Assembly: GCF_000236785.1 (NCBI RefSeq)
Contig: NZ_AGUF01000073.1
Location: 1-64,000, forward strand
Direction: 5' to 3'
Origin: Achromobacter arsenitoxydans SY8
GTDB lineage: Bacteria; Pseudomonadota; Gammaproteobacteria; Burkholderiales; Burkholderiaceae_B
DNA length: 64,000 nt
In this document: positions 9,782 through 17,826 of the stretch, one piece after another
Layout of the letters: each line of letters begins with the position of its first letter
How positions within the stretch are numbered: position 1 is the first letter of the stretch
The notes under the pieces: generated by a model
The model's input: the letters and a program-made list of their open reading frames with translations, nothing else
The model's database searches: none
Told to the model about the DNA's origin: nothing
Position numbers and translations under genes: made by a program

Positions 9782-10873
9782 TTAGACGTTAAACAAGAAA
9801 TTCATCACATCGCCATCCTGCACGATGTATTCCTTGCCTTCAGCCCGCATCTTGCCCGCTTCCTTCGCCCCCTGCTCGCCCTTGTACGTGATGAAGTCTT
9901 CGTAGGCGATGGTCTGCGCGCGGATGAAGCCGCGTTCGAAGTCGGTGTGGATGACGCCGGCGGCCTGGGGCGCGGTGGCGCCGATCGGCACCGTCCAGGC
10001 GCGCACTTCCTTGACGCCCGCGGTGAAGTAGGTCTGCAGGCCCAGCAGCTTGAAGGCGGCGCGGATCAGGCGGTTCAGGCCCGGTTCTTCCATGCCCATG
10101 TCGGACAGGAAGGCCTGGCGGTCGGCGTCGTCCAGGTCGACGATCTCTGATTCGATGGCGGCGCAGATGGCCACGACCGGCGCGTTGCGGGCGGCGGCGA
10201 ATTCGGTCAGGCGGTCGAGCAGCGGGTTGTTGGTGAAGCCGTCGTCGGCCACGTTGCCCACGTACATCGCGCGCTTGGCGGTGATGAAGCAGAGCTGGGC
10301 GATGTCGGCCTTTTCTTCGGTGGACAGGTCCAGCGCGCGGATGGGCTTGGCTTCGTTGAGCTGGGCGATGCACTTTTCCAGCACGGCGACGATGCGCTGC
10401 GCTTCCTTGTCGCCCGAGCGCGCGGTCTTCTGGTGGCGCTGCAGGGCCTTTTCGGCGGTCTGCAGGTCGGCCAGGGCCAGTTCGGTTTCGATGACTTCGA
10501 TGTCGGCGATGGGATCGACCTTGCCGGCGACGTGGATCACGTTGGGATCTTCGAAGCAGCGCACGACGTTGACGATGGCGTCGGTTTCGCGGATGTGCGA
10601 CAGGAACTGGTTGCCCAGGCCTTCACCCTTGCTTGCGCCCGCGACCAGGCCCGCGATGTCGACGAATTCGACGGTGGCGGACAGGATGCGTTCGGGCTTG
10701 ACGATTTCGGCCAGCTTCTGCAGGCGCGGATCCGGCACTTCGACCACACCGACGTTGGGTTCGATGGTGCAGAACGGGTAGTTCTCGGCGGCGATGCCGG
10801 CGCGGGTCAGAGCGTTGAAGAGTGTCGATTTGCCAACGTTGGGCAGGCCGACGATGCCGCATTGCAGAGCCAT
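9782..10873 (-). CDS. ychF: Redox-regulated ATPase YchF (Obg-family)
   Basis: A 363-residue YchF/EngD. The P-loop [15 protein letters not shown] is at residue 8, the G2/G3 region gives the TIEPNVGVV and DIAGLV sequences near residues 37 and 72, and NVRCFE-type and C-terminal TGS-like segments follow, ending in [13 protein letters not shown] as in nearly all family members. YchF is an unusual Obg-family P-loop NTPase that prefers ATP over GTP, binds ribosomes and dampens oxidative-stress responses. AGGA precedes the ATG. It is transcribed in the same direction as the CPBP gene, 108 bases downstream of it, and may share its transcript with the pth operon. Confidence 0.97.
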   Translation of the reverse strand: MALQCGIVGLPNVGKSTLFNALTRAGIAAENYPFCTIEPNVGVVEVPDPRLQKLAEIVKPERILSATVEFVDIAGLVAGASKGEGLGNQFLSHIRETDAIVNVVRCFEDPNVIHVAGKVDPIADIEVIETELALADLQTAEKALQRHQKTARSGDKEAQRIVAVLEKCIAQLNEAKPIRALDLSTEEKADIAQLCFITAKRAMYVGNVADDGFTNNPLLDRLTEFAAARNAPVVAICAAIESEIVDLDDADRQAFLSDMGMEEPGLNRLIRAAFKLLGLQTYFTAGVKEVRAWTVPIGATAPQAAGVIHTDFERGFIRAQTIAYEDFITYKGEQGAKEAGKMRAEGKEYIVQDGDVMNFLFNV

Positions 10874-10981
10874 GGGAATCCTGTGTAAGTACGGTATTGA
10901 GCGTTAACGTTCTAGTTTACCCCGCCCGGACGGCGCGCAGCCTTCCGGCCGCGGGGCCATCCGGCCCCCGATAGCTCAGGC

Positions 10982-11752
10982 TTAGCTTGCCGCCGTGGGC
11001 GCGTAGCGCATGACGAGCCAGATCATCAGGATGGGGCCGGCATTGAAGGCGGAATGCAGCAGGATGGCCGCACCGATGCCGCGGCGAACGCGCATCCAGC
11101 CCAGCACCAGCCCGGTCAGCCACTGCGGCAGCACCAGCAGGGGCAGGAGCCAGTACGGCGTCTTGTTGAAGACGAAGTTGGTCAGGTGCACGGCGGCGAA
11201 CGCCAGGGCAACCAGGTGGAACACCAGACCGAAATGCCGCAGGTAGTACCTGCGCCAGGTGGTATCGCACCCCTTCAGCGCCTGCGGACGCTGGCGCACG
11301 CCCCACCACGCCAGCAGGATGAACGCGGCCAGCAGCAAGCCGGTCCAGACCTTGGGCCCCCACAGTACGACGGGCACCATGGCGGGTATCAGCCATAGCG
11401 CCTGGCGGGGCCGCCGCAATCCGTAGCGGAACAGCATTTCCTCGACCAGCGGCGCCCACAGCACCGCGGTGAGCCAGGGAATATTGTTGGGATCGAGCCG
11501 ATGCGTGACGCCGCCCAGGCCGGCGGCGGCGACGGCCACCGGACCCAAGGCGAAGAGATTGATGGCCCACAGCACGGCGGCCCAGGCCAAAAGGCGACCC
11601 GGCCCGATGCCCGGCCACCAGTCGGCAACCAACCCGCTGCCGCCCGGGCGTCCCGGCAGGCGCGACAGCGGACGCGGATGACGGATGAAGCGCCAGAAGT
11701 CCGCGATCTCGCTGCGAAAGCCTGTCTTCCGCTTGGGCTGGCCGGGGTTCAT
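10982..11752 (-). CDS. CPBP-family intramembrane metalloprotease
   Basis: A 256-residue membrane protein with about seven hydrophobic segments. The Abi/CPBP motifs are present: EEMLFR (motif 1, EExxxR) near residue 123, FAAVHLTNF (FxxxH) near residue 195, and a C-terminal HSAFN (motif 3) near residue 240. These glutamates and histidines form the active site of the Rce1-like glutamate-dependent intramembrane protease fold. Substrates are unknown; some family members are linked to bacteriocin self-immunity. The start codon overlaps the pth stop as TGATG at 11754-11750, so translation is probably coupled to pth. Confidence 0.88.
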   Translation of the reverse strand: MNPGQPKRKTGFRSEIADFWRFIRHPRPLSRLPGRPGGSGLVADWWPGIGPGRLLAWAAVLWAINLFALGPVAVAAAGLGGVTHRLDPNNIPWLTAVLWAPLVEEMLFRYGLRRPRQALWLIPAMVPVVLWGPKVWTGLLLAAFILLAWWGVRQRPQALKGCDTTWRRYYLRHFGLVFHLVALAFAAVHLTNFVFNKTPYWLLPLLVLPQWLTGLVLGWMRVRRGIGAAILLHSAFNAGPILMIWLVMRYAPTAAS

Positions 11753-12348
11753 CAGGATTCGTTGCCGCTGTGCAGTTGGCGCGTGGCCAGTGCGAAGTCG
11801 CCCGCCAGCATGGCCGGCACGACGGCCCGGCAGCGGTCGATGACGGCTTCGATTTCCTTCTGTTCATCGCGGCGCGGCGGATGCAGGACAAAGTCGGCGA
11901 CCTGCTGCGCCAGACCCAGCGTGCGCGGATGGCCGATGCCGATGCGCAGGCGCCAGAAATTGGGGCTGCCCAGCGCGGCCTGGATGTCCTTCAGGCCATT
12001 GTGGCCGGCGTGTCCGCCGCCCTGCTTGAGCTTCACCTGCCCCGGCATCAGGTCCAGTTCGTCATGCAGCACCAGCACCTGTTCGGGCGTCAGTTTGTAG
12101 AAGCGCGCCAGCGCGCCAACCGCCTGGCCCGAGCGGTTCATGTAGGTATTGGGCTTGAGCAGCAGGACGTTGTCCGCGCCCAGGCGCGATTTGGCCACCA
12201 TCCCGAAAAAGGACTTCTCCAGCGCAAAAGAAGTGCGCAAGTCGTCCGCCAGGTGGTCGGCCAGCCAGAAGCCGGCGTTGTGCCGGGTGGTTTCGTAGTC
12301 GGGACCGGGGTTACCCAGTCCCACGATGAGGCGTATGGGAGTAGACAT
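11752..12348 (-). CDS. pth: Peptidyl-tRNA hydrolase
   Basis: A 198-residue Pth that releases tRNA from peptidyl-tRNAs dropped by stalled ribosomes. It begins with the family motif [17 protein letters not shown], including the catalytic histidine near residue 22. The conserved asparagine-containing [10 protein letters not shown] is near residue 65, the HDELDL aspartate region near residue 94, and [12 protein letters not shown] near residue 111. Length is normal. It lies downstream of prs and rplY, the common betaproteobacterial order, but a strong terminator separates it from rplY, so pth expression needs read-through or its own promoter in the short gap. Confidence 0.97.
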   Translation of the reverse strand: MSTPIRLIVGLGNPGPDYETTRHNAGFWLADHLADDLRTSFALEKSFFGMVAKSRLGADNVLLLKPNTYMNRSGQAVGALARFYKLTPEQVLVLHDELDLMPGQVKLKQGGGHAGHNGLKDIQAALGSPNFWRLRIGIGHPRTLGLAQQVADFVLHPPRRDEQKEIEAVIDRCRAVVPAMLAGDFALATRQLHSGNES

Positions 12349-12364
12349 GATGGGGGTGTTTAAA

Positions 12365-12403
12365 CCAAAAAACCCTGCGCATGCAAATGCACACGCAGGG
12401 TTT
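12365..12403 (-). terminator. Rho-independent terminator between rplY and pth
   Basis: Reading on the minus strand, a perfect 10-bp stem AAACCCTGCG/CGCAGGGTTT (12394-12403 with 12370-12379) encloses a 14-base partly self-pairing loop and is followed by six T residues. It should end most rplY transcripts before pth. Confidence 0.85.
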
Positions 12404-12447
12404 CGGGCATAAGCCGCTGGAAAGCCGCAAGGGCCTTCCGGCAGGAC

Positions 12448-13056
12448 TTAGGCAGCCGGAGCAGCTTCGGCTTCGTCGGCAGCGGCAGCGCCGCCCTTGG
12501 TGACGGCAGCAGCCAGCAGCGGGTTTTCTTCGCCGCCGTGGGGCACGTAGGTCACGCCGATGGGCAGCTTGATGTCGGCCAGGTGGACCGAACCGCCGGC
12601 CAGAACGTCAGCCAGGTTGATTTCGATGAACGGGGGCAGAGCCGACGGCAGGCAGGTGATTTCCAGTTCGGTCGTCACGTGGCTGATGATGGCGCCGCTC
12701 AGCTTCACAGCGGGCGAAACTTCAGCGTTCACGAAGTGCAGCGGCACCTTGGTGCGCAGCGCTTGATTGGCGTCGACGCGCTGGAAGTCCACGTGCAGGA
12801 CTTGCGGCTTGTAGGCGTGCCATTGAACCGAACGCAGCAGAACTTGCTCATCCTTGGCGCCGTCGAGCTGCATTTGCAGGATCGATGCGTGGAATTCTTC
12901 CTTGCGCAGCGCGTGGTAGATCTCGTTGTGGTCGAGTTCGATGTTCAGGGGGGCAGCCGAACCACCATAGACAATGGCGGGAACGCGGCCCGCGCGGCGC
13001 AGGCGGCGGCTCGCACTCGAACCCTGGACGCTACGCGCAGTGGCAGTAAATTTCAT
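12448..13056 (-). CDS. rplY: 50S ribosomal protein L25/general stress protein Ctc
   Basis: A 202-residue long-form L25 (TL5/Ctc type). It has the N-terminal 5S rRNA-binding domain (residues 1-95, starting [21 protein letters not shown], with [10 protein letters not shown]) and the C-terminal TL5 beta domain, ending in an alanine/glutamate-rich tail. L25 binds the E-loop of 5S rRNA. The open frame extends 36 codons further upstream, but the ATG at 13056 is preceded by GGAG eight bases away and starts where L25 homology starts. Two tandem hairpins lie between prs and this gene. Confidence 0.95.
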   Translation of the reverse strand: MKFTATARSVQGSSASRRLRRAGRVPAIVYGGSAAPLNIELDHNEIYHALRKEEFHASILQMQLDGAKDEQVLLRSVQWHAYKPQVLHVDFQRVDANQALRTKVPLHFVNAEVSPAVKLSGAIISHVTTELEITCLPSALPPFIEINLADVLAGGSVHLADIKLPIGVTYVPHGGEENPLLAAAVTKGGAAAADEAEAAPAA

Positions 13057-13104
13057 GGATAACTCCAAAAGCAATAAAGGTGAAGAGACTTCACCGGTTG
13101 AATT

Positions 13105-13165
13105 CACGGCGCGCAAAAGGCGCGCCGTGCTTATTTGCGCCTTGCCGCGACCAGCAAGGCGCAAA
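13105..13165. repeat. Two tandem perfect hairpins in the prs-rplY gap
   Basis: CACGGCGCGC (13105-13114) pairs with GCGCGCCGTG (13120-13129), and TTTGCGCCTTGC (13134-13145) pairs with GCAAGGCGCAAA (13154-13165). Stems of 10 and 12 bp are perfect. Neither is followed by a T-tract on the minus strand, so they look like leader or processing structures of the rplY mRNA rather than terminators. Confidence 0.7.
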
Positions 13166-13205
13166 AACTGGAATCCGGGCTGTGGGCCCGATCAACGCAA
13201 GCGCG

Positions 13206-14156
13206 TCAATCGACGAACAGCGAGCTGACCGATTCCGCGTTGGAAATACGCAGGATGGTCTCGCCCAGGAGAGCGGCGCACGACAGCTGGCGGATCTTGC
13301 CGCTGGCCTGGCCTTGCTCGGAGAGCGGAATGGTGTCGGTCACGACGAGTTCGTCGAGTTCCGACGCTTCGATGCGGTCGATGGCGCCGCCCGACAGCAC
13401 GGGGTGCGTGCAGTAGGCGTAGACGGCGCCGGCGCCGCGGTCCTTCAGGGCCTGGGCCGCCTTGCACAGCGTGCCGGCGGTGTCGACCATGTCGTCCATG
13501 ATGATGCAGGTGCGGCCGTCGACCTCACCGATGATGTTCATCACTTCCGACACGTTGGCGCGCGGACGGCGCTTGTCGATGATGGCCAGGTCGGCTTCAA
13601 GCTGCTTGGCCAGCGCACGGGCGCGGACCACGCCGCCGATGTCCGGGGACACGACGACCAGGTTCGAGAAATTGCGGCGCCAGATGTCGCCCAGCAGGAT
13701 CGGACCGGCGTAGATGTTGTCCACCGGGATGTCGAAGAAGCCCTGGATCTGGTCAGCGTGCAGGTCCATGGTCAGGACGCGGTCAACGCCGGCGACCTGC
13801 AACATGTTTGCCACGACCTTGGCCGAGATGGCCACGCGCGCCGAGCGCGGGCGGCGGTCCTGGCGGGCGTAGCCGAAGTAGGGAATCGCGGCGGTGATGC
13901 GGCCGGCCGACGCGCGGCGCAGGGCATCGACCATCACCATGATTTCCATCAGGTTGTCATTGGTGGGCGCACAGGTGGGCTGCAGGACGAAGACGTCCTT
14001 GCCGCGCACGTTCTCGTTGATCTCGACCATCACTTCGCCGTCCGAGAAGCGACCGACGGTCATCTTTCCCAGGGACATGTCGAGGTGGTTGACTACGTCC
14101 ACGGCCAGCCGAGTGTTGGCGGTGCCCGTGAAAATCATGAAGCTATCGTTTGCCAT
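13206..14156 (-). CDS. prs: Ribose-phosphate pyrophosphokinase (PRPP synthetase)
   Basis: A 316-residue class I PRPP synthetase making phosphoribosyl pyrophosphate from ribose 5-phosphate and ATP for nucleotide, histidine and tryptophan synthesis. The flexible-loop sequence [20 protein letters not shown] near residue 92 contains the catalytic Lys/Arg region, the metal-binding [11 protein letters not shown] lies near residue 129, and the PRPP-binding loop [13 protein letters not shown] is near residue 217. Length is normal. It lies after a terminator that follows tRNA-Gln, so it probably has its own promoter in 14157-14250, where 14-bp tandem repeats occur. Confidence 0.97.
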   Translation of the reverse strand: MANDSFMIFTGTANTRLAVDVVNHLDMSLGKMTVGRFSDGEVMVEINENVRGKDVFVLQPTCAPTNDNLMEIMVMVDALRRASAGRITAAIPYFGYARQDRRPRSARVAISAKVVANMLQVAGVDRVLTMDLHADQIQGFFDIPVDNIYAGPILLGDIWRRNFSNLVVVSPDIGGVVRARALAKQLEADLAIIDKRRPRANVSEVMNIIGEVDGRTCIIMDDMVDTAGTLCKAAQALKDRGAGAVYAYCTHPVLSGGAIDRIEASELDELVVTDTIPLSEQGQASGKIRQLSCAALLGETILRISNAESVSSLFVD

Positions 14157-14194
14157 GATGGATGATGCGATGGTCGTTTTAAGACACTAACGAG

Positions 14195-14230
14195 GTGATG
14201 CACAATCAGTGATGCACGATCAGTGTGCAC
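14195..14230. repeat. 14-bp tandem repeats in the prs leader
   Basis: GTGATGCACAATCA (14195-14208) is followed directly by GTGATGCACGATCA (14209-14222) and then a partial copy GTGTGCAC (14223-14230). They lie about 40 bases upstream of the prs ATG, where a promoter or operator is expected. No known PurR box is visible. Confidence 0.6.
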
Positions 14231-14250
14231 TACTTGCGCCGGGACCGGAA

Positions 14251-14305
14251 AATAAAAAAGCTGCTGAACCCGGGCCAGTGTCTTACAGGCGTGTTCAACA
14301 GCTTT
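14251..14305 (-). terminator. Rho-independent terminator after ispE-tRNA-Gln
   Basis: On the minus strand a 13-bp stem forms between 14293-14305 and 14257-14269 (one G-U pair), followed by TTTTTTATTTT. It lies 15 bases after the tRNA 3' end and should end the ispE-tRNA transcript before prs. Confidence 0.85.
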
Positions 14306-14319
14306 GTTATGTATTCGGT

Positions 14320-14396
14320 TGGCTGGGGAGGAAGGATTCGAACCTTCGCATGCCGGAATCAAAATCCGGTGCCTTAACCAGCTTGGCGACTCCCCA
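14320..14396 (-). tRNA. tRNA-Gln (anticodon TTG)
   Basis: Seventy-seven bases including an encoded CCA. The acceptor stem TGGGGAG pairs with CTCCCCA, the anticodon stem-loop reads CCGGATTTTGATTCCGG with anticodon TTG, and the T arm has GGTTCGAATCC. The 5' end is one base after the ispE stop codon, so the tRNA must be cut out of the ispE message. A strong terminator follows. Confidence 0.97.
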
Positions 14397-14397
14397 A

Positions 14398-15318
14398 CTA
14401 TCTTGCAATCCAATTCCGCAACGGATGTTCAGCTAACCCAGTACATGCCTGCACTAACCGAAACCGTGGATGCGTTTGGCTGAATGTTTTATCAGCGCCG
14501 CGCATTATAGCGGTAATTTCTGCTTCTGCCAAAACGGCTTTCGATAATTCGGAAAATTCGGCGAATAAACACGCCCCCGATCCCGACATGCGAACAGGTA
14601 TTCCCTGTTCAGCAAGCCACCGCATTGCCCCAAGCACTTCTGGGTAAAGGCGGAAGACTACCGGCTCCAAATCATTTTTTCCGAAAAGCTTGCTGGAAAA
14701 AATTGTTTGCGAAGCAAGAAAGTCCGCTATTGTGATGTAAGAAGAATCCCTTGTCAAATCGGGCGCTGAAAATATTCCAACAGTCGGCACGCTCGCGTCC
14801 GGTTGCGCCACCAGATAGGCGCGTTCCGGCAGCGTCACCGCCGTCAGGTCTTCGCCGATTCCCTGCGCGAACGCCGACTGTCCAAAGACGAATACCGGCA
14901 CGTCCGCCCCCAGCGGCAAGGCCAGGGCCATGAGTTCGCGGCGCGACAGGCCGGTTCCCCACAACTTGTTCAGGGCGATCAGGACCGAGGCCGCGTCGCT
15001 GGACCCGCCGCCCAGCCCGCCGCCTTGCGGGATGCGTTTTTCAAGGTGGATCTGCGCGCCCTGGCGCGTGCCGGTGGCCTTTTGCAGGGCGCGGGCGGCG
15101 CGCACCGTGAGGTCCTGGTCCTCGGGCACGCCGGGCAGGTCGGTGGCGCGGCTGATGACGCCGTCGGCGCGCACGTCGAAATGCAGCGTGTCGCACAAGT
15201 CGATGAAGCGAAAGACGGTCTGCAGCAGGTGATAGCCGTCGGCGCGGCGGCCCACCACGTGCAGAAAAAGATTCAGCTTGGCGGGAGCGGGAACGTCGTA
15301 AAGGGTCACGAAAGACAA
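14398..15318 (-). CDS. ispE: 4-diphosphocytidyl-2-C-methyl-D-erythritol kinase
   Basis: A 306-residue GHMP kinase of the MEP isoprenoid pathway. It starts with [21 protein letters not shown] (residues 9-29, Lys and His conserved), has the ATP-binding glycine-rich [15 protein letters not shown] near residue 95, NDLEP near residue 219, and the GHMP motif 3 [11 protein letters not shown] near residue 252. Activity therefore looks intact. The 3' third of the gene (about 14400-14760) is strikingly AT-rich compared with the rest. The stop codon is separated by one base from tRNA-Gln. The ispE-tRNA-prs order is usual in this group. Confidence 0.96.
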   Translation of the reverse strand: MSFVTLYDVPAPAKLNLFLHVVGRRADGYHLLQTVFRFIDLCDTLHFDVRADGVISRATDLPGVPEDQDLTVRAARALQKATGTRQGAQIHLEKRIPQGGGLGGGSSDAASVLIALNKLWGTGLSRRELMALALPLGADVPVFVFGQSAFAQGIGEDLTAVTLPERAYLVAQPDASVPTVGIFSAPDLTRDSSYITIADFLASQTIFSSKLFGKNDLEPVVFRLYPEVLGAMRWLAEQGIPVRMSGSGACLFAEFSELSKAVLAEAEITAIMRGADKTFSQTHPRFRLVQACTGLAEHPLRNWIAR

Positions 15319-15405
15319 CCGTTGCGGGACAAGCCCCCATTCTAGCCAGACGTCCGGGCCGGCGGCGCCGCGAAGGACAGCACGCCGACCCGGCTGACGC
15401 GGGGC

Positions 15406-17004
15406 CTACGCGAGCTGCGGCGTAACGCCCGCGCCCACCCTTGCGGCCGGCGCATCAATGACCTGCCCCGCCGGCAGCTTGAAGACCGCGACGGCGCCCG
15501 CAAGCTGGCGTGCCTGGTCTTCCAGAGCGCCAGCCGCGGCGGCTGCCTCTTCCACCAGCGCGGCGTTTTGCTGCGTCACGCTGTCCATCTGCGACACCGC
15601 GCGGTTGACCTGGTCGATGCCGGTGGCCTGCTCTTCGGACGCCGCCGAAATCTCGCCCATCAGGCTCGTGACCCGCTGCACGGATTCGACGATTTCGCGC
15701 ATCGTGGCGCCTGCGTATTCCACCTGTTCGGAGCCCACGCCGACCTTCTGCGCAGAGTCTTCGATGAGCTGCTTGATTTCCTTGGCGGCGGCCGCGCTGC
15801 GCTGGGCCAGCGTACGCACTTCACTTGCCACGACGGCAAAGCCCTTGCCCTGCTCGCCGGCACGCGCCGCTTCCACGGCCGCGTTAAGCGCCAGGATGTT
15901 GGTCTGGAAGGCAATGCCGTCAATCACGCCGACGATATCCGCAATGCGCGAAGAACTGCCAGAAATCGCACGCATGGTTTCGACCACGCTGGACACGGCC
16001 TGACCGCCGCGCTGCGCAACGGCCTCCGACGCGGCCACCATGCGGTTGGCTTCGCGCGCGGTGTCGGCATTCTGCTTTACCGTGGTGGCCAGCTCTTCCA
16101 TGCTGGCGGCGGTTTCCTCGAGCGAGGCGGCCTGCTCTTCGGTGCGGCTGGAAAGATCGGTATTGCCCGACGAAATCTCGCGCGCGCCGACGTTGATTTC
16201 GTCCACGCCGTGGCGCACGGCGGACACCGTGCGCACCAGGCTGTCCTGCATACCCTTAAGCGCGGCGAGCAGCGCGCCGATCTCGTTGCGGCCGCGGTCC
16301 GCCACGCGACGCGTCAGGTCGCCTTCGGCGATGCGGCGGAAGATCTCGCCGGCCTCCAGCAGCGGACGCACGATCATGCGGCGGATCAGCACGTGCGCGC
16401 CCACGGCCATCAGCAGACCCAGCGCCAGGATGCCGGCCAGCAAGGAGCTGAACAGGGTATTGAACATGGAAATCTCGTCCATGACGGTCTGCCCCGTCCC
16501 TTCGGCGCGCTGGATGAAGGCGTCGCGCTCGGTCACGAGCCGCTCCTGTACCTGCTGCGTGCCTTGCTTGAAGTAGGCCTCCATGTCGCCGGCTTCGAGC
16601 ACCCTGCCCACGCTCTGCAGATTGGCGCTGAACTTGGTGTAGGCGTCGATCAGGGCGGCGGATTCCGCCTTTTCCTCGGCGGACAGGTCCCCGGTGTATC
16701 CCTGGAAGGCGCGGTCGGCCGCGACGATGCGCTGGCGCGCCTGCTGCAGCGACGAGGTGTCGCTGGCGCTGCCTTGCGCGACGCGGGTCGCAAAACGGCT
16801 CAGGTCGGTGCGAGCGGCCACCAGCGACAGCGACGCGGAGTTCACCGCGTTGACCTGCTGCGCCGACAGGCGGTACAGCTGCGCGACATCCTGGTTGGTC
16901 TGGCGCAGGGCAATGAAGCCCATGCCGCCCACGACCAGTTGAAAGGTGAAAAATATCGCGATGATTCCCAATAGCACCGTCGCGATGCGTGTATTCCTGA
17001 ACAT
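15406..17004 (-). CDS. Methyl-accepting chemotaxis protein (Tar-like)
   Basis: A 532-residue chemoreceptor. It has an N-terminal transmembrane helix (about residues 10-30), a four-helix-bundle periplasmic domain of the Tar type to about residue 190, a second helix (190-212), a HAMP domain with [11 protein letters not shown], and a signalling domain with the hairpin tip [20 protein letters not shown] near residue 375. The tip binds CheA/CheW. There is no C-terminal pentapeptide tether for CheR, so it would rely on other receptors for adaptation. The ligand is unknown. No other chemotaxis genes lie nearby. GGAG precedes the ATG, and a plausible promoter is at 17088-17115. Confidence 0.93.
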   Translation of the reverse strand: MFRNTRIATVLLGIIAIFFTFQLVVGGMGFIALRQTNQDVAQLYRLSAQQVNAVNSASLSLVAARTDLSRFATRVAQGSASDTSSLQQARQRIVAADRAFQGYTGDLSAEEKAESAALIDAYTKFSANLQSVGRVLEAGDMEAYFKQGTQQVQERLVTERDAFIQRAEGTGQTVMDEISMFNTLFSSLLAGILALGLLMAVGAHVLIRRMIVRPLLEAGEIFRRIAEGDLTRRVADRGRNEIGALLAALKGMQDSLVRTVSAVRHGVDEINVGAREISSGNTDLSSRTEEQAASLEETAASMEELATTVKQNADTAREANRMVAASEAVAQRGGQAVSSVVETMRAISGSSSRIADIVGVIDGIAFQTNILALNAAVEAARAGEQGKGFAVVASEVRTLAQRSAAAAKEIKQLIEDSAQKVGVGSEQVEYAGATMREIVESVQRVTSLMGEISAASEEQATGIDQVNRAVSQMDSVTQQNAALVEEAAAAAGALEDQARQLAGAVAVFKLPAGQVIDAPAARVGAGVTPQLA

Positions 17005-17087
17005 GGCATTCTCCGTAAGGGGGAGGCGGACGAGCGTCGCCCCCGCATTGCAGGCCGCGGCGCAAACCGCGGCCGGGCGCAGGGAGA

Positions 17088-17115
17088 ATTATTCAGTCAA
17101 GTCAATATATTTCAA
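17088..17115 (-). promoter_or_regulatory. Candidate sigma70 promoter for the chemoreceptor
   Basis: On the minus strand, TTGAAA (17115-17110) and AATAAT (17093-17088) are 16 bases apart in an AT-rich island, giving a leader of about 75 bases before the start codon. No sigma28 sequence was recognised. Confidence 0.4.
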
Positions 17116-17194
17116 GCAGTAACAGAGACGGATTTGCGGCGTTTACTTGCTTGATTGAAAAGCGGGCGATGTGATAAGGGTTAACCCGAATAAG

Positions 17195-17219
17195 ACCGCG
17201 CGACAGCCTGCCGCGCGGT
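17195..17219 (-). terminator. Hairpin after lolB
   Basis: Perfect 8-bp stem ACCGCGCG/CGCGCGGT (17195-17202 with 17212-17219), five bases past the lolB stop. Only a weak T-rich tail (CTTATT) follows on the minus strand, so termination may be partial. Confidence 0.5.
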
Positions 17220-17223
17220 TGGG

Positions 17224-17826
17224 TCAAGACGGGTTGACGACCAGCCGCACCATGATGCGACGGCCGGGTTCCTGGCGCTCCAGGACCAGCAACTGCGGCC
17301 CCAGGGCGTCGTAGCGCGAAAGCCGCGCCCGCCAGCCGCCCTGCTCGAAGGCCGTGGGCCGGCCCAGTTCATCGCGAGTCACCTCGGTGGCCTGCGGATC
17401 CGCCGGCAGCTTGCCGCGCAGCCAGTCACGCAGGCCGGACACCGGCATGCTGCTGCCCAGCGCGTCTTCCGCCAGCGCATCGGGGTTGTCGGCCACCAGC
17501 CGCGTGCCATCAGCCTTGGTGAGGCTGGCGGCGCCGGGCCGCCCCTCGACACGGGCCTCGGTGGAACCCAATGGATTGGTCAGGTCCAGAACGTAGCGCC
17601 GGCCGTCGTCGGACCACGAAAAGCCGCCCTGCACCGCATTCTGCTTGCCGCTTTCTTCGTTGACCGTGATGGCGAAGCGTCCGATGCGGGAGAACGCATC
17701 GGCGCTGGCGCCTTCGATGGGCTTGGGCAGGGACGTGCAGGCGGCCAGCATGAAAGCAAGCAGCGCCAGCAAAGCCCAGCGCATGCAGGACGCCGCGTCG
17801 CGCAGACTGCGCAAGGTTGCCGTCAC
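17224..17826 (-). CDS. lolB: Outer membrane lipoprotein LolB
   Basis: A 200-residue lipoprotein with a hydrophobic leader and lipobox LAAC (Cys at residue 30), followed by FSRIGRFAITVNEESGKQNAVQGGFSW-type sequence, the first strands of the LolB barrel. LolB takes lipoproteins from the periplasmic carrier LolA and inserts them in the outer membrane. The frame opens at GTG at 17826, which overlaps the TPR gene stop in GTGA. An internal ATG at residue 15 (17784) would also leave a complete signal peptide starting MRWALLALLAF. The TPR-lolB order upstream of ispE is conserved in betaproteobacteria, although here a chemoreceptor lies between. Confidence 0.9.
   Translation of the reverse strand: MTATLRSLRDAASCMRWALLALLAFMLAACTSLPKPIEGASADAFSRIGRFAITVNEESGKQNAVQGGFSWSDDGRRYVLDLTNPLGSTEARVEGRPGAASLTKADGTRLVADNPDALAEDALGSSMPVSGLRDWLRGKLPADPQATEVTRDELGRPTAFEQGGWRARLSRYDALGPQLLVLERQEPGRRIMVRLVVNPS

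Noticed and set aside
14209-14230. A PurR box ahead of prs
   Set aside because: The repeats do not match the ACGCAAACGTTTGCGT-type consensus.
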